A program made the position numbers and the translations under genes. Shown here piece after piece: positions 9,584 through 17,499 of a stretch of 64,000 nt of DNA. The stretch is taken from contig NZ_ALJL01000022.1 in NCBI RefSeq assembly GCF_000287675.1, positions 62,001 to 126,000 of the forward strand, given 5' to 3'. Within the stretch, counting starts at the first letter, position 1, and each line of letters starts with the position of its first letter. The stretch is from Lachnoanaerobaculum sp. ICM7. GTDB lineage: Bacteria; Bacillota; Clostridia; Lachnospirales; Lachnospiraceae. The notes under the pieces are model-generated. The model searched no databases. It saw nothing but the letters and a program-made list of their open reading frames with translations, and was not told the DNA's origin.

Positions 9584-9997
9584 TTACCAATTAAACATTT
9601 CAATCGCCTTTATAATATCAGCAGATTTAGAAGGGTTTTCTTTAATCTCATTTATCAGCGATAAAAAGTCATTATGGAAAGTGCAGCTTACATCATTATA
9701 GCAACGATGAATCATCCATATATTATGAAATGTAGGATTTTTCTTTACCGATTCAATCAGTGCTTCTTCATAGCCCTTTTTATAAAACTTTTCTACAAAG
9801 TGGACCAACTCTCCGGGTGACCCGAAGTCAACACTCGGGTTTTGTGATATTATTTCCAAGATAGGCTTCACAAATTGGAATGAATCGGGATACTCAAGCA
9901 TTGCATCTATTATTTCACTATTAATATAATACTCTTCATCGGGTACCACAGCTTCTTTTAGTGCAGTAATTATATCTTCTTTATTCATAATTCTCAC
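9584..9997 (-). CDS. Small protein of unknown function
   Basis: A 137-residue soluble, acidic protein, not recognised with confidence. It starts at GTG 9997 or at the ATG three codons later (9988); neither has a clear SD. A central stretch, GSPGELVHFVEKFYKKGYEE and then PTFHNIWMIHRCYND, has the look of small helical proteins annotated as hypothetical or immunity-like, but this is impression only. It lies 9 bases after another unknown gene (10007-10474) on the same strand, suggesting co-transcription. No signal peptide or membrane segment. Confidence 0.6.
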   Translation of the reverse strand: MRIMNKEDIITALKEAVVPDEEYYINSEIIDAMLEYPDSFQFVKPILEIISQNPSVDFGSPGELVHFVEKFYKKGYEEALIESVKKNPTFHNIWMIHRCYNDVSCTFHNDFLSLINEIKENPSKSADIIKAIEMFNW

Positions 9998-10006
9998 ATT
10001 TACAAA

Positions 10007-10474
10007 TTATTGTAATCCCTTTTTAAAGAAATTCTTGAACTCAGCCACTTCTGCAGATGATTGAGTGATTGAAACTGAGTGTCTTGCACCGGCAGTTATA
10101 CCGGGTTCATATGTCATAGGAACAAATTGCAGAGAAACTTCAGGATTTCCTACAAAACAAAAACCTAGAGATGTTTTTGTGAAGCTCTCATTTGCTTTAT
10201 TAAATACCATTGCATCCCCATACTCTGTAAGTTCTGCATTTACAGGAATAACTACAACTTCGCCTTCCTTGTATCCTACAATAAAGTTACTATGTCTTGT
10301 AACCTGAACTATAACAGCATTGGTACAGTTTTCCATATGGCAATAAATCAGCTTGTAATCATCACCGTTTGCAACACTGCTGTTAAATATTTCTCTCATT
10401 CTGGCTTTATTTTTTCGATTTTCCTCGTCAGTTGCCCCCATAAAAGCCTTTTTAAATAAATCCATTAGCGCCAT
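10007..10474 (-). CDS. Small protein of unknown function
   Basis: A 155-residue soluble protein beginning MALMDLFKKAF. The ATG at 10474 is preferred to the one at 10486 because GGAG lies 6 bases ahead of it. The sequence has an amphipathic N-terminal helix rich in charged residues, then a likely beta-rich middle (YKLIYCHMENCTNAVIVQV) and ends FKNFFKKGL. No signal peptide or transmembrane helix is visible and no family is recognised. It is followed closely by the unknown gene at 9584-9997. Confidence 0.6.
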   Translation of the reverse strand: MALMDLFKKAFMGATDEENRKNKARMREIFNSSVANGDDYKLIYCHMENCTNAVIVQVTRHSNFIVGYKEGEVVVIPVNAELTEYGDAMVFNKANESFTKTSLGFCFVGNPEVSLQFVPMTYEPGITAGARHSVSITQSSAEVAEFKNFFKKGLQ

Positions 10475-10516
10475 AATAATCTCCATTCCGTCATCACAGG
10501 TGATGGCATAAATATA

Positions 10517-10999
10517 TTAATGTCTAAACCAGGGTATGACCCTGTTGACATGTTTACAATACTCTATATATTCCGATCCGAATTTATCAAGCAACCACTT
10601 TTCTTCAGTCTGCTTCATCAGTACAGTTAAGAATATATATAAAACTACCGGAATTATAAGCAAGTACACATTATGTGCAGTTATCAGAATACCTGTACAC
10701 ACACATAAAAATGCAAGATATATAGGGTTTCTGACAATGGAATATATTCCGATTGTTACCAGATGCCCGCTGCTTATCTCTTTACTGATTCTTTGAATGA
10801 GTACAGCATATATCCACAATGCAACTCCGATAAAAATGAGCATAAAGCCTATACGCATTGCTTCAGATTTTAAGCCGGGAAGATCTCCGCCATTTAGAAA
10901 TCCTTTCTTTTTTAAGAAAAGTCCAAAGGCGGTTAGAAGTAAACAACTGACGGCATAAATAGGACCGACACCAAAAACAGGTAATGTATTTTTTTTCAT
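10517..10999 (-). CDS. Isoprenylcysteine carboxyl methyltransferase-like (ICMT/PEMT) membrane protein
   Basis: A 160-residue integral membrane protein with about four hydrophobic segments. The C-terminal half has the pattern of the ICMT/PEMT superfamily: SGHLVTIGIYSIVRNPIYLA, a hydrophobic pair, then EEKWLLDKFGSEYIEYCKHV and RVIPW. In characterised relatives these parts bind S-adenosylmethionine and methylate small or lipid-like substrates; the substrate here is unknown, since bacteria have no prenylated CaaX proteins. GGGGGC lies just upstream of the ATG. It is divergent in function from its neighbours, 24 bases downstream of ychF. Confidence 0.8.
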   Translation of the reverse strand: MKKNTLPVFGVGPIYAVSCLLLTAFGLFLKKKGFLNGGDLPGLKSEAMRIGFMLIFIGVALWIYAVLIQRISKEISSGHLVTIGIYSIVRNPIYLAFLCVCTGILITAHNVYLLIIPVVLYIFLTVLMKQTEEKWLLDKFGSEYIEYCKHVNRVIPWFRH

Positions 11000-11023
11000 A
11001 TAAGCCCCCTTTATATAAACTGT

Positions 11024-12121
11024 TTATACATTAAATCTAAAGAGTATTACATCTCCATCCTGTACTACATATTCTTTACCTTCTATACGCACCAAGCCTT
11101 TTTCCTTGGCGGCAGATGTAGAGCCACAGTCAAGAAGATCCTGATAGTTGATAACCTCAGCTTTGATAAATCCACGCTCAAAGTCTGAGTGAATCTTTCC
11201 TGCCGCTCCCGGAGCCTTTGTACCTTTCTTTATAGTCCAAGCTCTGCACTCATCCTCACCGGCTGTAAGATAGCTTAAAAGTCCAAGCAGATCATAGCTG
11301 GCTGCAATAAGCTTATCAAGACCTGACACCGAGATACCGAGAGCATCAAGATATTCTGCCTTTTCCTCATCATCCAGCTGTGAAATTTCTTCTTCAATGG
11401 CTGCACATACAACAAATACCTTCGCATTTGACTTTGCGGCATATTCTTTTACCTTAGCTACATACTCATTTGAAGCACCGTCATCAGCAAGGTCATCCTC
11501 AGCCACATTTGCAGCGAAGATAACAGGCATATATGTGATAAGTCCAAGTGATTTTACAAATGCGACATCCTCTTCATCAGAAGATGTGTAGCTGCTTGCC
11601 ATATTGTCATTTTCAAGTATATCCTTAAGTTCCAAAAGTATATCAAGCTCATGCTTTAAGGCTTTATCATTCATAGCAGCTTTTTTAGTCTTTGCAATTC
11701 TTCGCTCCAAAATCTCAATATCGGAGAATATAAGCTCTAAGTTGATAGTTTCGATATCTCTGATTGGATCAACACTTCCCTCTACATGGATGATATTTGA
11801 ATCATCAAAGCATCTTACAACATGGATGATGGCATCACATTCACGGATATTTGATAAAAACTGGTTTCCAAGACCTTCACCCTTGCTGGCACCCTTTACA
11901 AGACCTGCGATATCTACAAAGTCTATAAGTGCCGGTGTTACCTTTTTTGTATTATATAATTTGCCAAGTTCCTTTAATCTGTCATCCGGCACCGCTACAA
12001 CACCTACATTAGGGTCAATAGTAGCAAAAGGATAGTTTGCAGCAGTGGCACCTGCCTTTGTCAATGAGTTAAATAATGTACTCTTACCTACATTCGGTAG
12101 GCCAACGATTCCTAGTTTCAT
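11024..12121 (-). CDS. ychF: Redox-regulated P-loop ATPase/GTPase YchF
   Basis: YchF (OLA1 family) is a universally conserved P-loop NTPase that binds the ribosome and usually prefers ATP. The 365-residue protein has the G1 motif GLPNVGKSTLFN at residues 6-17, NYPFATIDPNVG, DIAGLVKGASKGEGLGN (G3 region) and a C-terminal TGS-like domain ending VQDGDVILFRFNV. Length is typical. It starts at ATG 12121 and opens a minus-strand run that continues into the methyltransferase-like gene. Its upstream region is shared with a divergent small gene at 12273. Confidence 0.96.
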   Translation of the reverse strand: MKLGIVGLPNVGKSTLFNSLTKAGATAANYPFATIDPNVGVVAVPDDRLKELGKLYNTKKVTPALIDFVDIAGLVKGASKGEGLGNQFLSNIRECDAIIHVVRCFDDSNIIHVEGSVDPIRDIETINLELIFSDIEILERRIAKTKKAAMNDKALKHELDILLELKDILENDNMASSYTSSDEEDVAFVKSLGLITYMPVIFAANVAEDDLADDGASNEYVAKVKEYAAKSNAKVFVVCAAIEEEISQLDDEEKAEYLDALGISVSGLDKLIAASYDLLGLLSYLTAGEDECRAWTIKKGTKAPGAAGKIHSDFERGFIKAEVINYQDLLDCGSTSAAKEKGLVRIEGKEYVVQDGDVILFRFNV

Positions 12122-12240
12122 ATAAAAAACCTTCTTTAAAATATTTTTGTATTGAATAATTATATTCGCAATAAAACCTGAATAAATATCAGGGTTAACC
12201 TGTTATATTTTAACATATAGGTATATAATTTAAAAGAGTA

Positions 12241-12309
12241 AAGCAAGGAGCTTTTGCAGAAAGGATGACCGGATGAAATTGCCGTATGGAGCAAATGAAG
12301 ATGATTTTG
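12241..12309 (+). repeat. 69-bp direct repeat, left copy
   Basis: This segment reappears at 17498-17566 with only two mismatches (CA versus TG at offsets 17-18). It covers the ribosome binding site and first 12 codons of the small gene at 12273. The two copies bracket the foreign-looking 12.3-17.5 kb segment, so they mark its ends or the duplication that created it. Confidence 0.85.
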
Positions 12310-12473
12310 AAAAATATAAAAAAATAGTTTCAGAATTTACAAATAATGACAAGAATTTAGATGAATCTACATTAGAAATAATGAATATAGCATATTCTAC
12401 CGGGGGTGATTATTCGGATGAAATACTACTTGAGTATGTAAAAGCTTATTTTAATATGAACAGTACAAATTAG
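12273..12473 (+). CDS. Small acidic protein of unknown function
   Basis: A 66-residue acidic, soluble protein (MKLPYGANEDDFEKYKK...), not recognised. It has an AAAGGA ribosome binding site within the direct repeat. Its first 12 codons are duplicated at 17530, where they run into unrelated sequence and stop after 32 residues, so this is the intact copy. The base composition matches the host genes rather than the GC-richer gene that follows 21 bases later. Confidence 0.55.
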   Translation: MKLPYGANEDDFEKYKKIVSEFTNNDKNLDESTLEIMNIAYSTGGDYSDEILLEYVKAYFNMNSTN

Positions 12474-12494
12474 AATTTACCGAGGTAACATAGA

Positions 12495-13928
12495 ATGAAA
12501 AAGATGAGAGCAATAGTGGAAAAAGGGCGCTCAGGTGTTCCAAGACTGTTGTTTTTGATTTTGATGACCATTTTTCTTCTGACTGGTTGTTTGGTAAATA
12601 CTGCCGGTTCAGTGCAAGAGGTCGAGAGCTATCATCAGATCGATCAAGATATGGCAAAGCAGATGATGACCCGGGATGACGGGCATGTGATTGTAGATGC
12701 CCGCAGGCAAGATGAATACGATGCAGGCCATATTCCTGGCGCAATTCTAATTCCGAATGAGAGCATTGAAGCGGAGCGGCCGGAAGAACTCCCGGATCTG
12801 GATCAGATCATCCTGATTTACTGCCGAAGCGGGAACAGATCCAAGCAAGCAGCGCAAAAGCTTGCGAACATGGGATATACCAACATCTACGAATTCGGCG
12901 GGATCAACACCTGGTCCGGAGAGATCGTGACAGGAGAAACTACTATGGAGATACCGGAGGATATAAAAACAATCTATCTTGCAGGCGGCTGCTTCTGGGG
13001 AACGCAGAAGTTCTTTGATCAGTTTGTCGGCGTAATCCGAACAGAAGCAGGTTATGCAAACGGACCTGACGAAGCTCCGACCTATCAGGACGTCTGTAAC
13101 AGCAGCGGGCATGCCGAGACAGTGCGGGTCGACTATGACCCTGCTGTAATTTCTCTGACTGATTTGCTGAATTACTATTTCATGGTGATCGATCCGCTCT
13201 CTGTAAACAAACAGGGCAATGATCGAGGCATCCAGTACCGGACGGGGATCTATTATACGGAAGAAGACCAGCTTCCGGAGATCGAAGCGGTTTATCGGGC
13301 GGAGGAAGAGAAAGCCGGAGCCAGGCTTGCTGTTGAACTGCTTCCGTTGGAAAACTTCTTCCCCGCAGAAGAGTATCACCAGAAGTATCTGGACAAGAAT
13401 CCCGGCGGCTACTGCCATATCCCGCGCAGTTACTTTGATCTTCAGCAAAACAGCGCAGAAGAATCTGCAGAAGAACTTCGGGTGCGGATCGGCGATTTGG
13501 CCTTTGAGGTCACACAGCACGCCGCCACGGAGTACGCCTTCACCGGCGAGTATGACGACTTCTTTGAAAAGGGCCTTTATGTCGACATTGTCAGCGGCGA
13601 ACCGCTCTTTACATCCATGGACAAGTATAGTATAATTCCGGGTGTGGCTGGCCGGCGTTCACCAGGCCGATCGCGGAAGATGCTGTCACTGAGGCCGTGG
13701 ACACTTCACATGGTATGGTCCGGACGGAAGTGCGCAGCAGCGGCGCGGATTCCCATCTGGGTCACGTGTTCAACGATGGTCCCCGCGAGTCCGGCGGGCT
13801 GCGTTATTGCATCAACTCGGCAGCTCTTAGATTCATTCCCTACGATGAACTGGAAGAACAAGGGTATGGGGAGTATCGGAAGCTCTTTGAGTAAGAATAA
13901 TCAAAAATCAATACAAGGGGGCATATAG
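12495..13928 (+). CDS. Rhodanese-MsrA(-MsrB) lipoprotein, frameshifted in the MsrB domain
   Basis: An exported methionine sulfoxide reductase. Domains: lipoprotein signal with LTGC (Cys32), rhodanese domain about residues 45-135 with active-site Cys110 in YCRSGNRS, and MsrA about 158-315 with catalytic Cys166 in GGCFWG. It then begins MsrB ([20 protein letters not shown]) but leaves the MsrB frame after Lys377-Tyr378. The cause is visible: GTATA is tandemly duplicated at 13625-13634; removing one copy gives [11 protein letters not shown], the normal MsrB zinc/active region. Beyond it the read frame is a meaningless Arg/Ser/Pro-rich tail to 13928. Rhodanese and MsrA should still work. The gene is visibly GC-richer than its neighbours, pointing to recent transfer. 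Confidence 0.85.
   Translation: MKKMRAIVEKGRSGVPRLLFLILMTIFLLTGCLVNTAGSVQEVESYHQIDQDMAKQMMTRDDGHVIVDARRQDEYDAGHIPGAILIPNESIEAERPEELPDLDQIILIYCRSGNRSKQAAQKLANMGYTNIYEFGGINTWSGEIVTGETTMEIPEDIKTIYLAGGCFWGTQKFFDQFVGVIRTEAGYANGPDEAPTYQDVCNSSGHAETVRVDYDPAVISLTDLLNYYFMVIDPLSVNKQGNDRGIQYRTGIYYTEEDQLPEIEAVYRAEEEKAGARLAVELLPLENFFPAEEYHQKYLDKNPGGYCHIPRSYFDLQQNSAEESAEELRVRIGDLAFEVTQHAATEYAFTGEYDDFFEKGLYVDIVSGEPLFTSMDKYSIIPGVAGRRSPGRSRKMLSLRPWTLHMVWSGRKCAAAARIPIWVTCSTMVPASPAGCVIASTRQLLDSFPTMNWKNKGMGSIGSSLSKNNQKSIQGGI
13637..13894 (+). pseudogene. msrB: Orphaned MsrB C-terminal region, out of frame with the preceding gene
   Basis: In the frame shifted by the 5-bp duplication the sequence continues as a full MsrB: SGCGWPAF, then [20 protein letters not shown] and the catalytic-site motif [13 protein letters not shown], ending at 13894 with KLFE. 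MsrB reduces the R-epimer of methionine sulfoxide. It has no start signal of its own at the right place (the ATG at 13697 is too late), so it is probably not made unless the frame is restored. Confidence 0.8.
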
Positions 13929-13930
13929 CA

Positions 13931-14284
13931 ATGGAAGAAAAAAGAATCTATGAAATGGACATGGTAAAACAAGAAGACAAAAAAGCTGCAAAGAAAACAC
14001 CTTTTTACCAAACAGAATCTACAGGAGGGTCGGTGTGGGTGATTAAACCGGGACAAACCCTGCAGAAGCACCGTCACCACAATTCTGATGATATCTGGAT
14101 CATTTTACAGGGAGAAGGAATATTCTATCCCGAACCGGATAAAGAGATTCCCTTAAAAAAAGGACAGGTTATCGTTTCTCCTAAAGGTGCATGTCACGGC
14201 GCAATGAACACAGGAACAGAGGATATAGTTTTTGTGAGTATCGTTGCACCGGTTCCGGCAGATTATGATCCTATAGGCGAATGA
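13931..14284 (+). CDS. Cupin-domain protein
   Basis: A 117-residue single-domain cupin. The two metal-binding motifs are visible: KHRHHNSDDIWIILQGEG with His residues and acidic partners (motif 1), and later GACHGAMNTG with the last His (motif 2). Proline-glycine turns typical of the barrel lie between them. The substrate is unknown. It sits 2 bases past the end of the out-of-frame Msr reading frame (36 bases after the restored MsrB stop), with AAGGGGG upstream of the ATG. It is probably cargo of the same mobile segment. Confidence 0.85.
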   Translation: MEEKRIYEMDMVKQEDKKAAKKTPFYQTESTGGSVWVIKPGQTLQKHRHHNSDDIWIILQGEGIFYPEPDKEIPLKKGQVIVSPKGACHGAMNTGTEDIVFVSIVAPVPADYDPIGE

Positions 14285-14354
14285 AATACATTTTTTTGAA
14301 TGTGTTTTGATAAATTCAAGTTTGTTGAACTGAAAAATTGAATACTAAATGCGT

Positions 14355-14391
14355 AAGACGATAGAAAAGAAAAAAATCTATCGTCTTTTTT
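14355..14391 (+). terminator. Rho-independent terminator after the cupin gene
   Basis: An 11-bp perfect stem, AAGACGATAGA with TCTATCGTCTT, has an A-rich loop and is followed by a T run. It separates the Msr/cupin cargo from the conjugation cluster. Confidence 0.85.
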
Positions 14392-14536
14392 CATGCCTAT
14401 TTTCAATTTATATTGCGATCAATAAATAGGGGAAACTCACTAATTAGCGAACTAGTATTTCAAGTACCTTTCACTAATATATACACGACAAAATGCTAAT
14501 TCCCTTAAATATGTTAAAGACAATAAAGGAGATAAT

Positions 14537-14629
14537 ATGATAAGGATCAGAAGTCCCACTAAGAAAAAACTAAATAGTAAGAGTATCAGCGATTGGAAAA
14601 GTAATACTTCTGGTCGCTTTTTTTATTGA
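14537..14629 (+). CDS. 30-residue leader-peptide ORF
   Basis: A short ORF with a strong ribosome binding site (AAAGGAG, 5 bases before ATG) encodes a very basic 30-residue peptide (starts MIRIRSPTKKK, ends GRFFY). The last codons lie within the terminator hairpin at 14588-14624, so ribosome position could decide whether the terminator forms. It is not recognised from databases; the leader role is inferred from layout. Location between the cupin terminator and ssb-like gene fits control of the conjugation genes. Confidence 0.45.
   Translation: MIRIRSPTKKKLNSKSISDWKSNTSGRFFY
14547..14624 (+). promoter_or_regulatory. Putative attenuator (competing hairpins) before the conjugation cluster
   Basis: A terminator hairpin pairs 14588-14598 (AGCGATTGGAA) with 14608-14618 (TTCTGGTCGCT) using three G-T pairs and is followed by seven T. 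An alternative pairing joins TCAGAAGT (14547-14554) with ACTTCTGG (14606-14613), which uses the same 3' arm and would prevent the terminator. With the overlapping leader ORF this is the architecture of transcription attenuation. Pairing is seen in the sequence; regulation is inferred. Confidence 0.5.
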
Positions 14630-14653
14630 AATGAAAAGGAGAAATTTAAAAAG

Positions 14654-14965
14654 ATGAAACAAGAAATGATTAACATCAACGCCAACTTATTGGCGGAACC
14701 TACTTTCTCAAACTTTGAAAAAGACGGAGAAACGGTAGAAGTTGCAAATTTTACGCTTGTAAAAAAGTACGGTAAGGGTAAGGAGTATATCAACTGTGCA
14801 GCTTATGGAGAAAAGACAGAAATAGCAAAAGCCTTTGAGAAAGGCGATTTGATTCATATCTTCGGCTACTTTAAGAAGCGTGAAAAAGAGGGAAAGACTT
14901 ACAAAAACTTTGTAGTGAAGTCATATAACAAGATTGAAAAGAAGGAAGAAAACGAGGAGGAATAA
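14654..14965 (+). CDS. Single-strand DNA-binding protein-like (OB fold), conjugative element type
   Basis: A 103-residue protein with an OB-fold SSB pattern: N-terminal INANLLAEPTFSNFEKDGET, VANFTLVKKYGKGKEYINCAAYGE and FEKGDLIHIFGYFKKREKEGK, then an acidic tail ending KKEENEEE. It is shorter than chromosomal SSB and typical of the small SSB-like proteins at the head of Tn1549/CTn-type transfer regions. AAAGGAG precedes the ATG. Maff2 and VirB6-like genes follow immediately. It would bind transferred single-stranded DNA. Confidence 0.75.
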   Translation: MKQEMININANLLAEPTFSNFEKDGETVEVANFTLVKKYGKGKEYINCAAYGEKTEIAKAFEKGDLIHIFGYFKKREKEGKTYKNFVVKSYNKIEKKEENEEE

Positions 14966-14967
14966 AT

Positions 14968-15183
14968 ATGGATTTTTTTGTTCAGGCAGTCAATGTATTA
15001 CAGATTTTGGTTATGGCAGTAGGAGCCGGACTTGGAGCCTGGGGAGTCATTAACCTTATGGAGGGATATGGAAATGATAATCCAGGAGCAAAATCCCAAG
15101 GCATTAAGCAGCTTATGGCAGGGGGAGGCATTGCCCTTATCGGATTAAAACTAATTCCGCTTCTTGCCAATGTGATTAAGTAA
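14968..15183 (+). CDS. Maff2-family small membrane protein (conjugation)
   Basis: A 71-residue hydrophobic protein with two membrane segments separated by a short polar loop (MEGYGNDNPGAKSQGIKQL). The glycine-rich first helix and loop sequence fit the Maff2 family found directly before the VirB6-like gene in Tn1549-like integrative elements. It may play a pilin-like VirB2 role, which is inference from position and topology. It follows the ssb-like gene with a 2-base gap and precedes the VirB6-like gene by 11 bases. Confidence 0.75.
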   Translation: MDFFVQAVNVLQILVMAVGAGLGAWGVINLMEGYGNDNPGAKSQGIKQLMAGGGIALIGLKLIPLLANVIK

Positions 15184-15194
15184 AAGGAGAGAGT

Positions 15195-16058
15195 ATGTTT
15201 GAGATATTAGACAAGATAGAAGAGTTTTTCAGAGAGCTTCTACTGGGCAGTATCCAAGCAAACTTAGAGTCTATGTTCCTTGATCTAAACGATAAAGTTG
15301 GGTCAGTGGCAACAGATGTAGGACAAACGCCAATGGGCTGGAATAGTGATGTGTTTCAATTCATCAAAAGCATTAACGATACCGTCATTATTCCGATAGC
15401 CGGGCTAATCATAACAGCAATCCTATGTATTGAACTTATCAACATGATTATGCAGAAAAATAATATGCAGGATACCGATACTTTTGAGTTTTTCAAATAC
15501 ATTATCAAGATGTGGATTGCTGTTTGGTTAGTGTCTCATTCCTTTGAGTTTTCCATGGCAGTCTTTGATGTGGCTCAAAACATGGTCAATAAGGCGGCAG
15601 GAGTCATCAATACAACTGCTGTTGTATCAGGAGATGAAATTATCGCTATGGTGGATTCCATAAAAGGAAAAACCTTAGGAGAGCTTATAACAATTCTTTT
15701 TGAAATCTCCTTAATCAAAGTTGCCATGCAAGCAATCTCTATATTAGTCATGGTGATTGTTTACGGAAGAATGTTTGAAATCTATGTTTATGCTTCTGTC
15801 TCGGCAATTCCCTTTGCCACTATGGGAAATAAGGAATGGGGACAGATTGGAACGAACTACATTAAAGGCTTGTTTGCCTTAGGACTACAAGGACTTTTTA
15901 TCATGGTTTGCCTTGGAATATACGCAGTACTGGTAAAAACAATAGAAATCACGGATATGCACAAAAGCACGATGATGATTCTTTGCTATGCAGTTTTACT
16001 TGGACTCATGATGCTAAAGAGTGGATCACTAGCAAAGAGTGTACTAAATGCACATTAG
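15195..16058 (+). CDS. VirB6/TrbL-like conjugal transfer membrane protein
   Basis: A 287-residue polytopic membrane protein with about five or six hydrophobic segments after a polar N-terminus (MFEILDKIEEFFRELLLGSI). Order and features match the VirB6/TrbL-like channel component encoded after Maff2 in Tn1549/CTn-type type IV secretion systems of Clostridia. It would form part of the inner-membrane DNA translocation channel. AAAGGAGAG precedes the ATG. The gene appears complete. Confidence 0.8.
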   Translation: MFEILDKIEEFFRELLLGSIQANLESMFLDLNDKVGSVATDVGQTPMGWNSDVFQFIKSINDTVIIPIAGLIITAILCIELINMIMQKNNMQDTDTFEFFKYIIKMWIAVWLVSHSFEFSMAVFDVAQNMVNKAAGVINTTAVVSGDEIIAMVDSIKGKTLGELITILFEISLIKVAMQAISILVMVIVYGRMFEIYVYASVSAIPFATMGNKEWGQIGTNYIKGLFALGLQGLFIMVCLGIYAVLVKTIEITDMHKSTMMILCYAVLLGLMMLKSGSLAKSVLNAH

Positions 16059-16076
16059 GGAAAGAGAGGGAAGAAG

Positions 16077-16340
16077 ATGAACAAAAGAAAAACTGGAATT
16101 TTAGTAGGAACAATGGTTTTGGCAAGTTTGGCAGTTATCAAATGGCTTAGCCTAAATCAAAGACTGGAAGATTTAGAGGAGGTGAATGAGAGTCTAATTG
16201 CTTCTCAAAATAATCTCCAGCTAACGCAGGAAAGACAGAATAGAAGGACGGAAGGAGATATTGCAAGAATTCAGGAAGAAATTGGAACAGTATATGAGCA
16301 TATGGAAGAATTATCCAAGGAAAGAGAAGAGAGGATCTAA
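16077..16340 (+). CDS. Small membrane-anchored coiled-coil protein in the conjugation cluster
   Basis: An 87-residue protein with one N-terminal membrane segment (residues about 7-22) followed by a long charged helix with heptad-like spacing (LEDLEEVNESLIASQNNLQL...), ending in KEREERI. No family recognised. Its position between the VirB6-like and PrgI genes, 18 bases after one and 3 before the other, implies a transfer-apparatus role, perhaps scaffolding. A purine-rich GAGGGAAG lies upstream. Confidence 0.6.
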   Translation: MNKRKTGILVGTMVLASLAVIKWLSLNQRLEDLEEVNESLIASQNNLQLTQERQNRRTEGDIARIQEEIGTVYEHMEELSKEREERI

Positions 16341-16343
16341 GCC

Positions 16344-16730
16344 ATGGCGTATGTACCGATTCCAAAGGATTTAAAGAGAGTGAAAACAAAAGTTGCCTTT
16401 AATCTTACGAAAAGACAGCTTATCGGCTTTTCCATTGCAGGATTGTTGGGCTTTTCAGCTTATATCTTTGTACGGAAACTGGTGCCAAATGATATTGCCG
16501 TCCTGTTTTTGATTACCGCTACCCTTCCAGTATTTTTTATTACGCTTTTTGAAAAAGATGGCTTGGTTTTCGAACAGTATTTTAAGCTCATATATCTTCA
16601 TAAGTTTTATCAACCGGGGAAAAGAGTGAGAAAGGAGGTTTACCTTGCAGAACAAAAGAAGATTGCAAACAATCATTTTAAAGAAAAACAAAAGGGCATT
16701 AAAAAGAAGGCTACAGGAGAAAGACCATAG
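16344..16730 (+). CDS. prgI: PrgI-family conjugal transfer protein
   Basis: A 128-residue protein starting MAYVPIPKDLKRVKTKV, the typical start of PrgI/VirB3-like proteins. Two adjacent membrane segments follow (residues about 29-47 and 52-70), then FEKDGLVFEQYFK and a basic C-terminal tail. PrgI is the VirB3 counterpart of Gram-positive type IV systems and works with the VirB4 ATPase. The VirB4 gene starts inside its 3' end in another frame (86-base overlap). Confidence 0.82.
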   Translation: MAYVPIPKDLKRVKTKVAFNLTKRQLIGFSIAGLLGFSAYIFVRKLVPNDIAVLFLITATLPVFFITLFEKDGLVFEQYFKLIYLHKFYQPGKRVRKEVYLAEQKKIANNHFKEKQKGIKKKATGERP

Positions 16731-16971
16731 TAAGCTGACAGTTTCTAAAGCAAGCAAAGGAGTTTTAACGTCGGTTCTTGGAAAAGAGCTAAAGCGTTAC
16801 ACCGTAGAAGATACATTGCCCTATATCAGACTTCTAAAAAATGGCATTTGCCAGCTTGATGAAAGGCATTTTAGTAAGACTGTTTCCTTTCAGGATATTA
16901 ACTACCAGCTTGCCTTAGATGAGGACAGAGACTTGATTTTTAATCAGTTTAGCAAGATATGGTTAAATTAG
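16645..16971 (+). pseudogene. VirB4/TraE-like conjugation ATPase, N-terminal fragment only
   Basis: TTG start with AAAGGAGG six bases ahead. The 108 residues match the start of Tn1549-type VirB4: a basic leader, YTVEDTLPYIRLLKNGICQLDERHFSKT and SFQDINYQLALDEDRDLIFNQFSK. Full VirB4 proteins run to roughly 600-800 residues with Walker motifs. Here the frame ends after IWLN and unrelated sequence follows, so the ATPase domain is absent. Without it the transfer system cannot work. The break at about 16965 marks one end of the conjugation module remnant. Confidence 0.75.
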
Positions 16972-16992
16972 AACTTTACAAGGAGGAATTTT

Positions 16993-17499
16993 ATGGATGT
17001 AATACAAGCGTTTCTTGACGGTGTTGCTATAGCGGCTATTTTTAACGGGGCGGTAGCTACCTTGGTACTCATTAATCCAAGATTCTTTTTTAATTCTTAT
17101 CCAAAGGCCATACAAAAGGCCGCACCCGAACAAATGACAAAACAGGAGAAGAAGATAAACAGGATATTAACCGTTTTCATTGTTGGAATTTGTTTTGCCT
17201 ATTCGACAGCAAGCGTTTTACACAAAGGGATTACCGGTTTTTGGAATGTGTTTTGGACGGGATATATTCAGTGGAGCATATTAAACTTAGGTGATTTTTT
17301 CTTGTTAGACTTTCTGTTGTTTCAGGGAAAGTATAAAAACAAAATTGTCATCCCAGGAACAGAAGGGCACAAGGATTATGAATTTAATAACTGGATGAAA
17401 CATTTGGCAGTTGTTGAACATTTTCTAGTGATTCCTTTCTTATTTATTCCGGTTGTATCGGCAATTCAGGCTTTGTTTATTGGTTTTTTAGGAAGATAA
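16993..17499 (+). CDS. Membrane protein of unknown function
   Basis: A 168-residue protein with four hydrophobic segments (about residues 10-30, 54-74, 85-112 and 140-165) and polar loops. Not recognised as a transport or conjugation family. AGGAGG precedes the ATG. It follows the VirB4 break by 21 bases, and its stop codon (17497-17499) overlaps the first base pair of the right 69-bp repeat, so it is the last gene within the repeat-bounded segment. Confidence 0.65.
   Translation: MDVIQAFLDGVAIAAIFNGAVATLVLINPRFFFNSYPKAIQKAAPEQMTKQEKKINRILTVFIVGICFAYSTASVLHKGITGFWNVFWTGYIQWSILNLGDFFLLDFLLFQGKYKNKIVIPGTEGHKDYEFNNWMKHLAVVEHFLVIPFLFIPVVSAIQALFIGFLGR

Noticed and set aside
12747-13520. Long minus-strand reading frame (257 codons) inside the Msr gene
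   Set aside because: It is antisense to a clear rhodanese-MsrA coding region, has no domain signal and arises from the higher GC content.
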